From a virus: 38,674 nt of DNA. The stretch is from positions 1 to 38,674 of IMG/VR virus record IMGVR_UViG_3300025030_000258; one strand, given 5' to 3'. Under the pieces are notes generated by a model that did no database searches, was not told where the DNA came from, and saw only the letters and a list, made by a program, of their open reading frames with translations. Both the position numbers and the translations under genes were made by a program. Positions 1-7,993 of this stretch are shown one piece after another. Every line of letters begins with the position of its first letter. Within the stretch, counting starts at the first letter, position 1.

Positions 1-10
1 AAATATGATT

Positions 11-964
11 ATGGAAGTAAACTTCCTTACCACAACAAATAAATCAAATGGTTACGGAATGACTCGTAAATACTTTAAGAAATTTCTACCAAAATACGGA
101 ATAAAATTAAATTCAGAATACACAGGACAAGAAATTACATTTATTTTACATATTCCTCCTGCAATTCAACACGCAAAAGGCAAAATTAAGGTTTTATATA
201 CAATGATTGAGGGAGATACTGTACCAGATTCTTGGATTCCTTTTCTTAAAATGGCAGATTATATTATTGTCCCAACTACGTTTGTTCAACAAGCTTTTGA
301 TAGGGCAGGATTTAAAACGTCTGTAATCCCCCTAGGATACGATTCTAGCGTCTTTTCCTACATAGATAGGGAAGAACACCATCCATACACTTTCTTTCAT
401 TACGAGGCATTTCAGGACCGTAAAGGATGGCAGGATTTACTTGATGCGTGGTTTCTATCTTTACATGAGGAAGAATACGATGCCCGACTCATTTTAAAAA
501 CAATAAAGCCATATAACGAAATACCTAAGGAAGTTCAACAATTTACTAATGTAAAGGTAATTTCAGGGGAACTTCCTCACCATTCTATATTTGATATTCT
601 GTCCGAGGTAGATTGTTTCGTTTTTCCCTCTCGTGGTGAGGGTTTTTCCTTACCTCCACTCGAAGCTATGGCTGTGGGTTTACCCGTAATTTTAAGTAAA
701 GGTCATTCTCACATGGATTATTATGACGAAAGATTTATGTATGGGGTTGATTGTGATATTCAAATACCGGCAGTATATCAGAATTGGGAAAGTCAGGGCC
801 ACTTTGTGCGGTGTAACGTGGATGAACTTGCAAGTGTTTTAAAACGTGTATATATTAATAAAGAAGAAGCTAAGGTTAAAGGTAAACTTGCTGCTGAATA
901 TGTCAAGAAATACAATTATGACAATACAGCAGAAAAGATAGCAAAGTTTTTATGTCAATTATAA
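11..964 (+). CDS. GT-B glycosyltransferase (GT4-like), tail side
   Basis: Probably transfers a sugar from a nucleotide-sugar donor in the cytoplasm. The C-terminal half has the GT4 donor-site signature: a hydrophobic strand ending DCFVFPSR, then GEGFSLPPLEAMAVGLP with the EX7E spacing. At about 317 aa it is short for GT4, and the acceptor half is compact. I chose the second ATG (11) over the ATG at 5 because the copy at 38376 has a -10-like TAAAAT exactly six bases before that ATG; no Shine-Dalgarno site is visible. It precedes the tail genes and overlaps the next ORF by 13 nt. A diverged copy begins at 38376. The family call is firm; acceptor unknown. Decoration of virion protein is inferred from position. 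Confidence 0.85.
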   Translation: MEVNFLTTTNKSNGYGMTRKYFKKFLPKYGIKLNSEYTGQEITFILHIPPAIQHAKGKIKVLYTMIEGDTVPDSWIPFLKMADYIIVPTTFVQQAFDRAGFKTSVIPLGYDSSVFSYIDREEHHPYTFFHYEAFQDRKGWQDLLDAWFLSLHEEEYDARLILKTIKPYNEIPKEVQQFTNVKVISGELPHHSIFDILSEVDCFVFPSRGEGFSLPPLEAMAVGLPVILSKGHSHMDYYDERFMYGVDCDIQIPAVYQNWESQGHFVRCNVDELASVLKRVYINKEEAKVKGKLAAEYVKKYNYDNTAEKIAKFLCQL

Positions 965-1176
965 GAAATACAAGCACAGTTAATATTAAACCAATGAGTG
1001 TGAGTACTTTTAATATAGTTCCTAGAAACGTTAATACAATAGAGTATTCAAGTTATCATACTTTAACAGGAAGTAAAAAGTTTGGAGATTCTAAATTTGG
1101 TGCTATAAAGTTTGGTACAACTTCTGTCTCGTCTTTAGGACAGAAAATGCCAACGATTAGTACAAAGGAGATATAG
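952..1176 (+). CDS. Small hypothetical protein with KFG repeats
   Basis: 74 aa, family not recognised. It is rich in Ser/Thr/Asn and contains three spaced KFG units (KKFGDSKFGAIKFG). An EKFG unit also occurs near the N-terminus of the tail protein at 5469, which hints at a shared assembly motif. It overlaps the glycosyltransferase upstream by 13 nt, and its TAG stop shares a base with the GTG start of the next gene, so it is translationally coupled on both sides. Probably a virion accessory protein, by context only. Confidence 0.6.
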   Translation: MSIIRNTSTVNIKPMSVSTFNIVPRNVNTIEYSSYHTLTGSKKFGDSKFGAIKFGTTSVSSLGQKMPTISTKEI

Positions 1177-1793
1177 TGGCCTTTCCAACGGGATTAACAT
1201 CCGCAGTAGATTCAGTAACAGACATAACAGCAGCTCTTTTGAATAACGTGGAAGCTAAGATTGGAATAGATAGTTCCGCAGTTACTACGTCCCACGATTA
1301 CAAACTATCCGGAGTAACCGGTACTGATAAAGCAGTAAGTAAAGCTGGAACTGAAACTTTAACTAATAAAACACTAACAAGTCCTGTAATAAACACCCCT
1401 ACGGGAGATGTAGCAACTCTTACTGGTTCTGAAACATTAACAAACAAAACCTTAACCAAACCCACAGTTAACGGCTCTATATCTGCGTTTACCACGGATA
1501 CAGATGCGGCAACAGTTACTTTTGATTTAGCGGCCTCTAATGTTCATTCTGTAACTTTAGGTGGAAATAGAACTCTCGCTCTTTCCAATGCTTCTGTAGG
1601 TCAGATGTTTGCTATAAGACTTATTCAAGATGGAACGGGAAGTCGTACGGTCACATGGTTTACTACCTTGAAATGGGCTGATTCGGGAGCCCCAACACTT
1701 ACAACTGCTGCAAGTAAAATTGATACATTTGTGTTTATCTGTACAAGTTCTGGAAATTACGAGGGGTATATAGTTGGACAAAACGTAGGTTAA
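1176..1793 (+). CDS. Tail fibre/needle-like structural protein
   Basis: 205 aa, GTG start with an AAAGGAG ribosome site at 1164-1170. The middle has two ETLTNKTLT repeats typical of phage fibre shafts: KAGTETLTNKTLTSP and LTGSETLTNKTLTKP. The C-terminal half (VTFDLAASNVHSVTLGGNRT, then a Gly-rich beta stretch) resembles beta-sandwich tips of tail fibres. No enzymatic motif. It sits among tail genes and runs into the next gene with a 1-nt gap. Role inferred: distal fibre or adsorption appendage. The minus-strand frames underneath are shadows. Confidence 0.75.
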   Translation: MAFPTGLTSAVDSVTDITAALLNNVEAKIGIDSSAVTTSHDYKLSGVTGTDKAVSKAGTETLTNKTLTSPVINTPTGDVATLTGSETLTNKTLTKPTVNGSISAFTTDTDAATVTFDLAASNVHSVTLGGNRTLALSNASVGQMFAIRLIQDGTGSRTVTWFTTLKWADSGAPTLTTAASKIDTFVFICTSSGNYEGYIVGQNVG

Positions 1794-1794
1794 A

Positions 1795-2331
1795 ATGCCA
1801 GATGTAGTACGAGTTAGTCATACAGTTCAAAATGCAAATACTACAAATCTTTTAAGATATAATGCGGACTATGAGAGACTAGGTATGGGATTTCTAGCCC
1901 CAAGAGCCATAGGAACAGTTTCAAAGGTTACACTCTCGCTTAAAAAGACAGGTTCTCCGACAGGTAATATATTTGTTGAAATTCAAACTAATGCTTCTGG
2001 AGCTCCATCAAATACTATAGTAACTAACGGTACAAGTGCTAACGTGGATGTCTCAACACTTACAACTTCATTTTCTTTTACATACGATTTTACATTTGCA
2101 ACTCCTCCTACTTTAACTGCAGGAACAACTTATCACATTGTATTAAAAGGAGATTATCTTGTGAGTACAATAAATTATGCTTCGTGGGAAAACGACCAAA
2201 ATGGTACATATGCTGACGGTAATGGATATAGATTTAATGGTTCAACATGGTTTGGTCCTATAACTGACTTTGACTTTAAGGTATGGGGAGACCCCATAAA
2301 GGGCGGAGCGTTCTTAATGAATCTTATTTAA
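1795..2331 (+). CDS. Choice-of-anchor-R-like beta-sandwich structural protein
   Basis: 178 aa. The pattern KVTLSLKKTGSPTGNIFVEI, then FTFATPPTLTAGTTYHIVL, then a W/G-rich end (NGSTWFGPITDFDFKVWGD) is the signature of the choice-of-anchor R type beta-sandwich seen in secreted and phage structural proteins. The same domain recurs at the C-terminus of the 28497 gene (KVIVSLNKVGSPTGTMTMTI), so the two are paralogous modules. Ligand unknown; carbohydrate or surface binding is a guess. Start ATG overlaps nothing and has only a weak AGG upstream, so translation probably depends on coupling to the fibre gene. Confidence 0.7.
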   Translation: MPDVVRVSHTVQNANTTNLLRYNADYERLGMGFLAPRAIGTVSKVTLSLKKTGSPTGNIFVEIQTNASGAPSNTIVTNGTSANVDVSTLTTSFSFTYDFTFATPPTLTAGTTYHIVLKGDYLVSTINYASWENDQNGTYADGNGYRFNGSTWFGPITDFDFKVWGDPIKGGAFLMNLI

Positions 2332-2332
2332 C

Positions 2333-2360
2333 TTGTTTTTTGTTTGCTAAGTGATAGATT
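2333..2360 (+). promoter_or_regulatory. Promoter, leaderless type, before 2367 gene
   Basis: TTGTTT (2333-2338), 16-nt spacer, TAGATT (2355-2360), then six bases to the ATG at 2367. No Shine-Dalgarno site is present in the 35-nt gap. Spacing is identical to the promoters before 23776(-), 26778 and 29723. Confidence 0.5.
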
Positions 2361-2366
2361 TATTTT

Positions 2367-3236
2367 ATGGCTATTATAAAAAGTACAGTTCCCAATCCCA
2401 ACGACGGAACAACAAGTTTTGATAAAATTAGATTCTATGAAGCTACAGATTCTAGCGGTACCGGAGCAACATTACTTTCAACCGAAGCAATAGATACTTC
2501 AACGAGATACCAAATAGACCCCGGTACAACCTCATATACTTATACAAGTGGCTCTACGTCTAAGTATTATGCAGGAAAATATTACAATTCATCTACTGCA
2601 GATATCTCCGACTACACAACTTGGGTTTTGGGAGGCAAAGACAGATGGGATACAATGTTTGAAAACGAAATGAGTGATACCTCCAATGCTGTTTGGGCGG
2701 CGGCTACTGTAGCAAGATTTAAGGTGTGGGCTTTAGAAGCACTATTTCCCGACTTATACCGACAAGTTATTGATACTTCTCTAACTTTAGATAACGACGC
2801 TACTCCAACATACACATACAGTGTTCCTTTTGGGATTTTTAATATAGCCGAGGTTGGAGTTGGTGATGTTCAAAATTCTACAAGTACATTTCAAAAACTT
2901 CATCCTGATAACTGGGCTTTTGAGAACGGTCTTTTACACATCTTTGACTTAGGAAGTCTTACAGATACGGCAACAATCAGACTTATTGCTCATAAAAAAT
3001 ATCTTGAAGTAGGAGATGTTCCTGAACAACTGGATAGGGTTGTTATGAATCATCTTAAAATGAATGCTTATTTATTCCTAGCAGAGGATTTCCCAAGATT
3101 CAAAACGTGGTCGCAACTCCAAGAGGGAACTAAAGTATCTTTTGAAAACATGAGAGTTCATGCCAGAGAATTTGAACGCAAGTTTGTAGAGGGAAAGGCC
3201 GAGATTAGGAATACCTTATTCCCATCTCTGATTTAA
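2367..3236 (+). CDS. Head-tail connector/adaptor-like structural protein
   Basis: 289 aa. Residues about 1-75 form a Thr/Ser-rich beta domain (fibronectin-like look: KIRFYEATDSSG, then a TTSYTYTSG turn). Residues 100-289 are more globular and helical, ending in amphipathic helices, which resembles head-completion or connector proteins with an added decoration domain. No catalytic motif. It has its own candidate leaderless promoter and is followed after 1 nt by the Dit-like gene. Alternatives: tail terminator or baseplate component. Confidence 0.5.
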   Translation: MAIIKSTVPNPNDGTTSFDKIRFYEATDSSGTGATLLSTEAIDTSTRYQIDPGTTSYTYTSGSTSKYYAGKYYNSSTADISDYTTWVLGGKDRWDTMFENEMSDTSNAVWAAATVARFKVWALEALFPDLYRQVIDTSLTLDNDATPTYTYSVPFGIFNIAEVGVGDVQNSTSTFQKLHPDNWAFENGLLHIFDLGSLTDTATIRLIAHKKYLEVGDVPEQLDRVVMNHLKMNAYLFLAEDFPRFKTWSQLQEGTKVSFENMRVHAREFERKFVEGKAEIRNTLFPSLI

Positions 3237-3237
3237 T

Positions 3238-4074
3238 ATGGCTGAATTTGCCCGCATAACATACAATTTTAATAGTAGAATTATCTTAAACGATGTTTCA
3301 ACAGATACAACAAGGTATGTTTTATTAAATACTCCAAACATCACCGATACCCTAGTTATAAATACAGAAGATGAAAAACCAGAAGAAGCTGGGATTATAG
3401 ATTACGGCTCAAAGTTTGGTAAAGGTCAGTGGACAGTCCCAATTACTTTGTACGCTTCTTCAAATGAAAATATGGCGGCACTAATCCAGACTCTAAAACA
3501 AGCGTTTAATCCAGACTTACTTGAGGCGGACTCTACTTACGGGGAAACTACAAGCTATCTTGGATATCATCCACTAGATTGGACGGAAACAGTAGGTAGT
3601 ACCTCAAGAGCATTCAGAATTTATGCCAAGTCGCAGGAAACTCCAAAAGTGTCTATGGATAATATGTCGGGAAGTATTAGAAAATCTAATCTTCAATTAA
3701 AAGTTGCAGACCCTAGAAAATATCTTCAATCTGCAACAACCCTATCAGGTGCAGGAACTGCTACTAACGCAGGCACATATACAACTCCGATAGTTATAAC
3801 AATAACTGCCAGTGGAGCTACAAGTACAAGTTTGGCAATTACAAATAGTACGACAAGTAAATCAATATATGTTACTACAGCTCTTGCTAATAATGATAGT
3901 TTGGTAATAGACACTGGTTTGCATTCGTGTAAACTTAATGGAACAGAGAAAAGAAGTTTGTTAAGTGGTTCTACTGAATGGTGGCTTCTAAATTCGGGAA
4001 ATAATACATTAGCATTTACCAACGGAACTAATGCCACAGTATCTTTCTCGTGGAGAAGTGCGTGGCCTTTATAA
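3238..4074 (+). CDS. Distal tail (Dit)-like protein, Sipho_tail family
   Basis: 278 aa. The N-terminal half has the Dit-like beta domain (YGSKFGKGQWTVPITLYA, then the helix ENMAALIQTLKQAF and a LKVADPRKYL end). The C-terminal half has the galectin-like pattern of Sipho_tail proteins: SLVIDTG, then KLNGTEKRSLLSG, then EWWLLNSGNNTLAF, then VSFSWRSAWPL. Dit forms the hexameric hub joining tail tube and baseplate. It lies shortly upstream of the Tal-like gene, the canonical order. This is the strongest evidence for a siphophage-type tail tip. Confidence 0.8.
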   Translation: MAEFARITYNFNSRIILNDVSTDTTRYVLLNTPNITDTLVINTEDEKPEEAGIIDYGSKFGKGQWTVPITLYASSNENMAALIQTLKQAFNPDLLEADSTYGETTSYLGYHPLDWTETVGSTSRAFRIYAKSQETPKVSMDNMSGSIRKSNLQLKVADPRKYLQSATTLSGAGTATNAGTYTTPIVITITASGATSTSLAITNSTTSKSIYVTTALANNDSLVIDTGLHSCKLNGTEKRSLLSGSTEWWLLNSGNNTLAFTNGTNATVSFSWRSAWPL

Positions 4075-4088
4075 AGAGGGTGATTTGA

Positions 4089-4166
4089 ATGAAAGCAATG
4101 ATGAAAGCAAAAAGTATGCCTAGAGCAAAAGTTTCAAAGAGACCTCCTAGAAAAAGAGGTTATTGA
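4089..4166 (+). CDS. Very basic 25-aa microprotein
   Basis: 25 aa, MKAMMKAKSMPRAKVSKR then PPRKRGY: about 40% Lys/Arg. A ribosome site (GAGGGTGAT) lies 6-7 nt upstream, and a near-identical one (GAAGGTGAT) precedes the next gene, so both lie in matching translation cassettes between Dit and Tal. Likely binds nucleic acid or another virion protein. Function unknown. Confidence 0.55.
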   Translation: MKAMMKAKSMPRAKVSKRPPRKRGY

Positions 4167-4183
4167 AAGGAAGGTGATTTAAG

Positions 4184-4387
4184 ATGGAAGGAATGTTAAA
4201 TGATGGTGTAACAAGTCAAGGTGCAGTGTCCAGAACATATGATAAATATGGTAAAAGAATGCACACGTGTACGCCTACAAAAGATATGAGTACAAAACAT
4301 AAAGTAATGATGTCTGGTAAAAGCGAGATGGGCAACACAGTAGATAGTGATACAAGACAAACTACAACAGATAAAGGGGGTCTTTAA
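4184..4387 (+). CDS. Small hypothetical protein between Dit and Tal
   Basis: 67 aa, polar, with many Met, Thr and Lys. No recognised family and no membrane segment. Good ribosome site GGAAGGTGAT upstream of ATG 4184. Its TAA overlaps the ATG of the Tal-like gene (TAATG), which implies translational coupling. Probably an accessory tail-tip or assembly protein. Confidence 0.6.
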   Translation: MEGMLNDGVTSQGAVSRTYDKYGKRMHTCTPTKDMSTKHKVMMSGKSEMGNTVDSDTRQTTTDKGGL

Positions 4388-5469
4388 TGGCGGCGACACC
4401 AAAATATGTTTTTATAGTAAGAGATAGGTCAGGAAACCAATACGAATTTGAGAGATGTGTCAATCGTGCTTGGGAAAATTATGAAAATGACGTTGGAAGA
4501 TGTCAATTCTTTATTCCTCATAATGACTTAAAATTATCAACAACTTCTGTATCAGATAGTCAATATTCTGGAATATTAATTTATAGAAATGGAAGTTTGG
4601 TGTGGCACGGTATAGTACAGATTGTTCAGGATACCAGAGACGGTACTTGGGTATACGGAGAAACTTATATGGCGACTCTGGGCTGGTACGGAGTCAGATA
4701 TAATCAGGTTTATTCCGCTTCCGGTGTGGGAACAATCATTACATCCGAATATGACAATATAGAAACTCGTTCTAGTAATTTCTTTACAGATAAGATAACG
4801 CAGGGAACAATACAAGAACCATACATATCCGGAACAACTAATACTTTAACTATAACAAGAACCTTATTTCATGAAAACTTCTTGGATTTCCTTAAACAGA
4901 TGGTCTTAACAGCAAGAGCTGAAATGACTTCAACGTGGTCTCAAAATACAGTTTTTGACATAACATTCTCTGCAACAGCACCTACATTCTCTTTTCTTAG
5001 AGATGTGGGAACTAATAAATCAGATGTTATATTTGAAATGGATAGTGAAATTGTTGATTTTAATATCCCACGAGATTTCAGAGGTATAAATAACCAAGTT
5101 AAAGGATTGGCAATTGCTTCCGGTCCAGTTGTTCTTAATGCTTCACAGCTTGATTTAACCAGCCAATCAAACTGGTACAAAAGAGAATTTTATCCATTCT
5201 TTAACAATGTAACCGCACAGACAGATCTTAATCAAAGGACTAACAATTTTACATACGAAAGAAAAGACCCAAAGAGAGATATGAAAATTAAACTTGCCGC
5301 AGGATTAACTCCATTTGATGGATATGTTATGGGAGATAGTATTAAAGTTCGTATCAATAGAGGACGAGTTTCCATAGATGAATTTAGACGAGTTGTTGGA
5401 ATGGAAGTTTCTATCAGTGATACAGGGATAGAACAGACAGCCCCTATTCTACAGAAGGCGAGAGCTTAA
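4387..5469 (+). CDS. Tail hub / Tal-like baseplate protein
   Basis: 360 aa. The opening VFIVRDRSGNQYEFERCVNRAWENYEND, with SGILIYRNGSLVWHGIVQIVQDTRDG after it, matches siphophage tail-hub (gp27-like/Tal N-terminal) proteins, which begin by parsing a vector-like quantity and continue with paired beta barrels. It lacks the long C-terminal peptidase or fibre extension of many Tal proteins, so the fibre function is probably carried by the 5469 gene. It overlaps that gene by 1 nt (TAATG). Located at the tail tip; no catalytic residues seen. Confidence 0.7.
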   Translation: MAATPKYVFIVRDRSGNQYEFERCVNRAWENYENDVGRCQFFIPHNDLKLSTTSVSDSQYSGILIYRNGSLVWHGIVQIVQDTRDGTWVYGETYMATLGWYGVRYNQVYSASGVGTIITSEYDNIETRSSNFFTDKITQGTIQEPYISGTTNTLTITRTLFHENFLDFLKQMVLTARAEMTSTWSQNTVFDITFSATAPTFSFLRDVGTNKSDVIFEMDSEIVDFNIPRDFRGINNQVKGLAIASGPVVLNASQLDLTSQSNWYKREFYPFFNNVTAQTDLNQRTNNFTYERKDPKRDMKIKLAAGLTPFDGYVMGDSIKVRINRGRVSIDEFRRVVGMEVSISDTGIEQTAPILQKARA

Positions 5470-5894
5470 TGGCTATTATATTTCCGGGCGAGGCGGTAGC
5501 CCCGGCTAAACCAGATTTAGAAACATTAGAAAGTTTTGACAACTCCCAAGTAGGGGGAATTGAGAAGTTTGGTACAATAGGCGGAACTGATGCTATTTCC
5601 GGCGGATTTTCTTTTGGTCGTACAGTAACAGCAGGTTCAATCTCAACAACGGGTGAAGTTATTATCGGCGTTACTGATACCTCATCAGCTAGAACGATAG
5701 ATTTATCTACAGCCTCAACTGATAGTGGAAGAATATTTATAATTAAAGACGAATCAGGAGCAGCTAATGTAAACAATATAACTGTTACTACAGAGGGGGC
5801 GGAAACAATAGATGGTGCTGCTTCTAAAGTTATAAATACAGCTTATGGAGTATTGAGAGTATATTCAGACGGGACAAACTTTTTTACATGGTAA
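5469..5894 (+). CDS. Tail tip/fibre beta-domain protein
   Basis: 141 aa. The C-terminal 85 residues match a common phage fibre-head pattern: TIDLSTAS, then GRIFIIKDESGAANVNNIT, then TIDGA and YGVLRVYSDGTNFFTW. N-terminal residues include IEKFGTIGG, echoing the KFG units of the 952 gene. Probably the distal receptor-contacting or fibre-capping protein attached to the Tal-like hub. Start overlaps the Tal stop (TAATG). Confidence 0.7.
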   Translation: MAIIFPGEAVAPAKPDLETLESFDNSQVGGIEKFGTIGGTDAISGGFSFGRTVTAGSISTTGEVIIGVTDTSSARTIDLSTASTDSGRIFIIKDESGAANVNNITVTTEGAETIDGAASKVINTAYGVLRVYSDGTNFFTW

Positions 5895-6097
5895 AAAGGA
5901 TATTCGAAACTGGAGCTACTGAAAGCGTTTTTTATATGACTAGATTAAATAATGCAATTTATAAATACTATCTCACAACATTAATCTTTATATTGATTCT
6001 ATTCAAGAGACAAATACCAAAGTGGATGCGAGAGAACGCAAAAAGAATGATTGAGCCGGAATTAGTTATGGGTCAAGTTGAGAAATACGTAAAGTAA
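5888..6097 (+). CDS. Small membrane protein candidate, end of tail arm
   Basis: 69 aa, start overlapping the previous stop (ATGGTAA); a second possible start is at 5936. One strong membrane segment (YYLTTLIFILILF) is followed by a basic/acidic amphipathic tail (RQIPKWMRENAKRMIEP). No clear ribosome site, so coupling is needed. The last 32 nt overlap the convergent gene at 6066. Could be a late membrane protein; function unknown, and a spurious ORF is possible. Confidence 0.45.
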   Translation: MVKRIFETGATESVFYMTRLNNAIYKYYLTTLIFILILFKRQIPKWMRENAKRMIEPELVMGQVEKYVK

Positions 6098-6359
6098 CAA
6101 CACTTATAAGATTAGTTAATGCTTCAAATTCATATTCATACTTTGTTTTACTGCTTCCAACAAGAGTTTTGGCTTTTGCTCTAGCCATTGTATCAGTACC
6201 TTTGTACATATCCTCTCTTTCAGAAATGAATGTTGAGTTAAAAGAGGCTTCTTCAGAAGCTATCAACCCCGCTAACTCTAGCTGCCTTTCGATTATTAAA
6301 AGGATGAGTTCGGATAGCTTTTCTTTATTACTCCAATTTTCCCTAATAAGTTCTATCAT
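6066..6359 (-). CDS. Hypothetical helical protein, last gene of the minus operon
   Basis: 97 aa, almost entirely helical and highly charged (ENWSNKEKLSELILLIIERQLELAGL). No known motif. Its ATG overlaps the TGA of the zinc-ribbon gene upstream (ATGA), and its 3' end runs convergently into the plus-strand tail arm by 32 nt. I see no hairpin terminator at the convergence. Confidence 0.6.
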   Translation of the reverse strand: MIELIRENWSNKEKLSELILLIIERQLELAGLIASEEASFNSTFISEREDMYKGTDTMARAKAKTLVGSSKTKYEYEFEALTNLISVVTLRISQLDP

Positions 6360-6601
6360 TTTACCCTTTTCCCATTCTTAAACTTTGCCACAGAGCCATC
6401 AGGCATTAGTTTCCTTGATTTTATATCGTTTTCCCACTGTTTATCATTATACATAAATCTCTTCTCATTCATTGAATTAATCCTGGGATCTGGATCAACA
6501 CTCCTCGCCCTACAGTCGGGACAATAGTCTTTTAACACCCCGTTATCGTAACGAGTTGTATACTTATTAAATCCTTCCTTTTTACACGTGCTACAAATCA
6601 T
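6356..6601 (-). CDS. Small zinc-ribbon protein
   Basis: 81 aa. CSTCKKEGF at the N-terminus and CPDCRAR about 25 residues later form a four-cysteine zinc ribbon; the C-terminal half is basic (KFKNGKRVK). It is coupled to the glycosyltransferase upstream by an 11-nt overlap and to the next gene by ATGA. Nucleic-acid or protein binding is likely; the partner is unknown. Confidence 0.65.
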   Translation of the reverse strand: MICSTCKKEGFNKYTTRYDNGVLKDYCPDCRARSVDPDPRINSMNEKRFMYNDKQWENDIKSRKLMPDGSVAKFKNGKRVK

Positions 6602-7634
6602 TTAAAAATACCCTCACTTTAGCTGCATCTTGCTCAAAATTAACCTCCTTAAATGTCACAGTAACACTTTTACACATATCGGCGTACTGCAGGTCTGTAA
6701 TTTCTTTTATACAGTCGGCTACATACCTCACGCCTCTTGAGATATCAATACATGTATCCTCATTTAATAATTCTCCTACCAGCTTATCCCTATAGTCATC
6801 TAAATTAACTAACAAAGGCTTTCCTACTGCCAACCAATTATGAATAACATGCCCAAACCCATCCCCATGAGGTTTATTGTGATATCCGAACTTAGCCCTT
6901 TGCATTTCTTTCGCAATTAATTTTGTAGTTCCAAGTGTTCCATCGGGACAGGATGCCCCATAAGATTTGAATGAATACTCTGGCAGGAGTAACTTAAATT
7001 CTTCCCACTTTAATGGCTGGGGAAGGCAATTAACGAAACTAAATATGTTTTTTTCAAGCGTGTAAGCTGGTTTAAACACTCCCAAGTCAAACTCTTGCCT
7101 ATAAAATACTACGTTATTTGAATCAGGAACACTAAAAGGTTTAACCGAAGCCATTATATTTCTAACTTTATTAAAGGGTATTAAAGAATGCCATCCTATA
7201 TTTCCAATCTGATATACGAGTTTTGTCCTCAATCCGTAGTCTTTTATCAATTTGGTATAGGCGTCAATATGAGCTGGAATTGAGGCAATTATGATGTCAA
7301 AATCCATTGATAGAAACTTTTCTAACGTAACTGCTTTATGAGTTATATTATTGGAATAGTCCTTAATATAATAAACACCATTCTCAATGTCAGAAACGTC
7401 ATTTAATGGTTGCGTACCATCAGGAGGCAAATAACCCTCTCTGATTCCAAGATATTGCTCTATTGTTTCGTGGTTATTGTTGTATGGTTCGGCTATCTTC
7501 CAATATCCATTATCAAACCATTCCTTCCCAATAGGTCTATAAAGTTGATGCCCAAGCCTATTCTCTAACAGATAGTGTAACGAAGCGTAAAGACCTGAGT
7601 GATGAAAATCACAAAATATCTTCATTTTATTCAT
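6591..7634 (-). CDS. GT-B-like glycosyltransferase
   Basis: 347 aa. It starts MKIFCDFHHSGLYASLHYLL, a Rossmann-like opening, and carries a donor-half signature KPHGDGFGHVIHNWLAVGKP followed by LLVNLDDY. That matches the C-terminal sugar-nucleotide half of GT-B enzymes, with a GDGFGH loop in place of the usual EX7E. Last enzyme of the glycan cassette. Its ATG overlaps the phosphatase stop (ATGA). Sugar and acceptor cannot be read from sequence. Confidence 0.7.
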   Translation of the reverse strand: MNKMKIFCDFHHSGLYASLHYLLENRLGHQLYRPIGKEWFDNGYWKIAEPYNNNHETIEQYLGIREGYLPPDGTQPLNDVSDIENGVYYIKDYSNNITHKAVTLEKFLSMDFDIIIASIPAHIDAYTKLIKDYGLRTKLVYQIGNIGWHSLIPFNKVRNIMASVKPFSVPDSNNVVFYRQEFDLGVFKPAYTLEKNIFSFVNCLPQPLKWEEFKLLLPEYSFKSYGASCPDGTLGTTKLIAKEMQRAKFGYHNKPHGDGFGHVIHNWLAVGKPLLVNLDDYRDKLVGELLNEDTCIDISRGVRYVADCIKEITDLQYADMCKSVTVTFKEVNFEQDAAKVRVFLNDL

Positions 7635-7993
7635 ATAGAACTCCTATGTTCTTTGATATTTAATATTTCCTGATTACTCCTAACCCAATTCCACACCTTA
7701 GATATTAAAATAGGATTAGAGGGATTGCCATAAGTATCGGGCCCAACTTCGCATATTAAAACCTTGGTTATAAACTCTAAAGGAATTTCCTCTCTGTAAT
7801 GATTTTCCATAACAATAATATTATCAGCCCAAGTAAAAAGCATTTTTAATGTATTTTCATCATTCATTCTCCCAAATTCATGTTTCCCAATTCCACAAGT
7901 AAGGACATCCACTGGCCAGTAATGAAGTTTCAAGACATTTGCTAGTGAAACACTTCTAACTAATCCGGCTCTACAAACAGTTAATATCTTCAT
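7631..7993 (-). CDS. Low-molecular-weight protein tyrosine phosphatase-like
   Basis: 120 aa. The phosphate-binding loop is near the N-terminus: VCRAGLVRS, with C7-X5-R13-S14. ADNIIVME matches the family strand, and GPDTYGNPSNP supplies the general-acid loop with D86 in a DxYG setting. These enzymes hydrolyse phosphotyrosine through a cysteinyl-phosphate. In bacteria LMW-PTPs are linked to capsule and exopolysaccharide export by dephosphorylating BY-kinases. It lies inside a glycosyltransferase cassette with ATGA overlaps on both sides, so a role in surface glycan control is a reasonable inference. About 30 aa shorter than typical LMW-PTPs. Confidence 0.75.
   Translation of the reverse strand: MKILTVCRAGLVRSVSLANVLKLHYWPVDVLTCGIGKHEFGRMNDENTLKMLFTWADNIIVMENHYREEIPLEFITKVLICEVGPDTYGNPSNPILISKVWNWVRSNQEILNIKEHRSSI

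Noticed and set aside
1-310. Exact terminal redundancy proving a circular genome
   Set aside because: The end segments differ at about 27 positions, so they are diverged copies, not an assembly overlap.
1298-1781. Minus-strand frames of 65 and 74 codons under the fibre gene
   Set aside because: They lie wholly inside a well-supported plus-strand gene, lack ribosome sites and have repetitive composition mirroring the plus strand.
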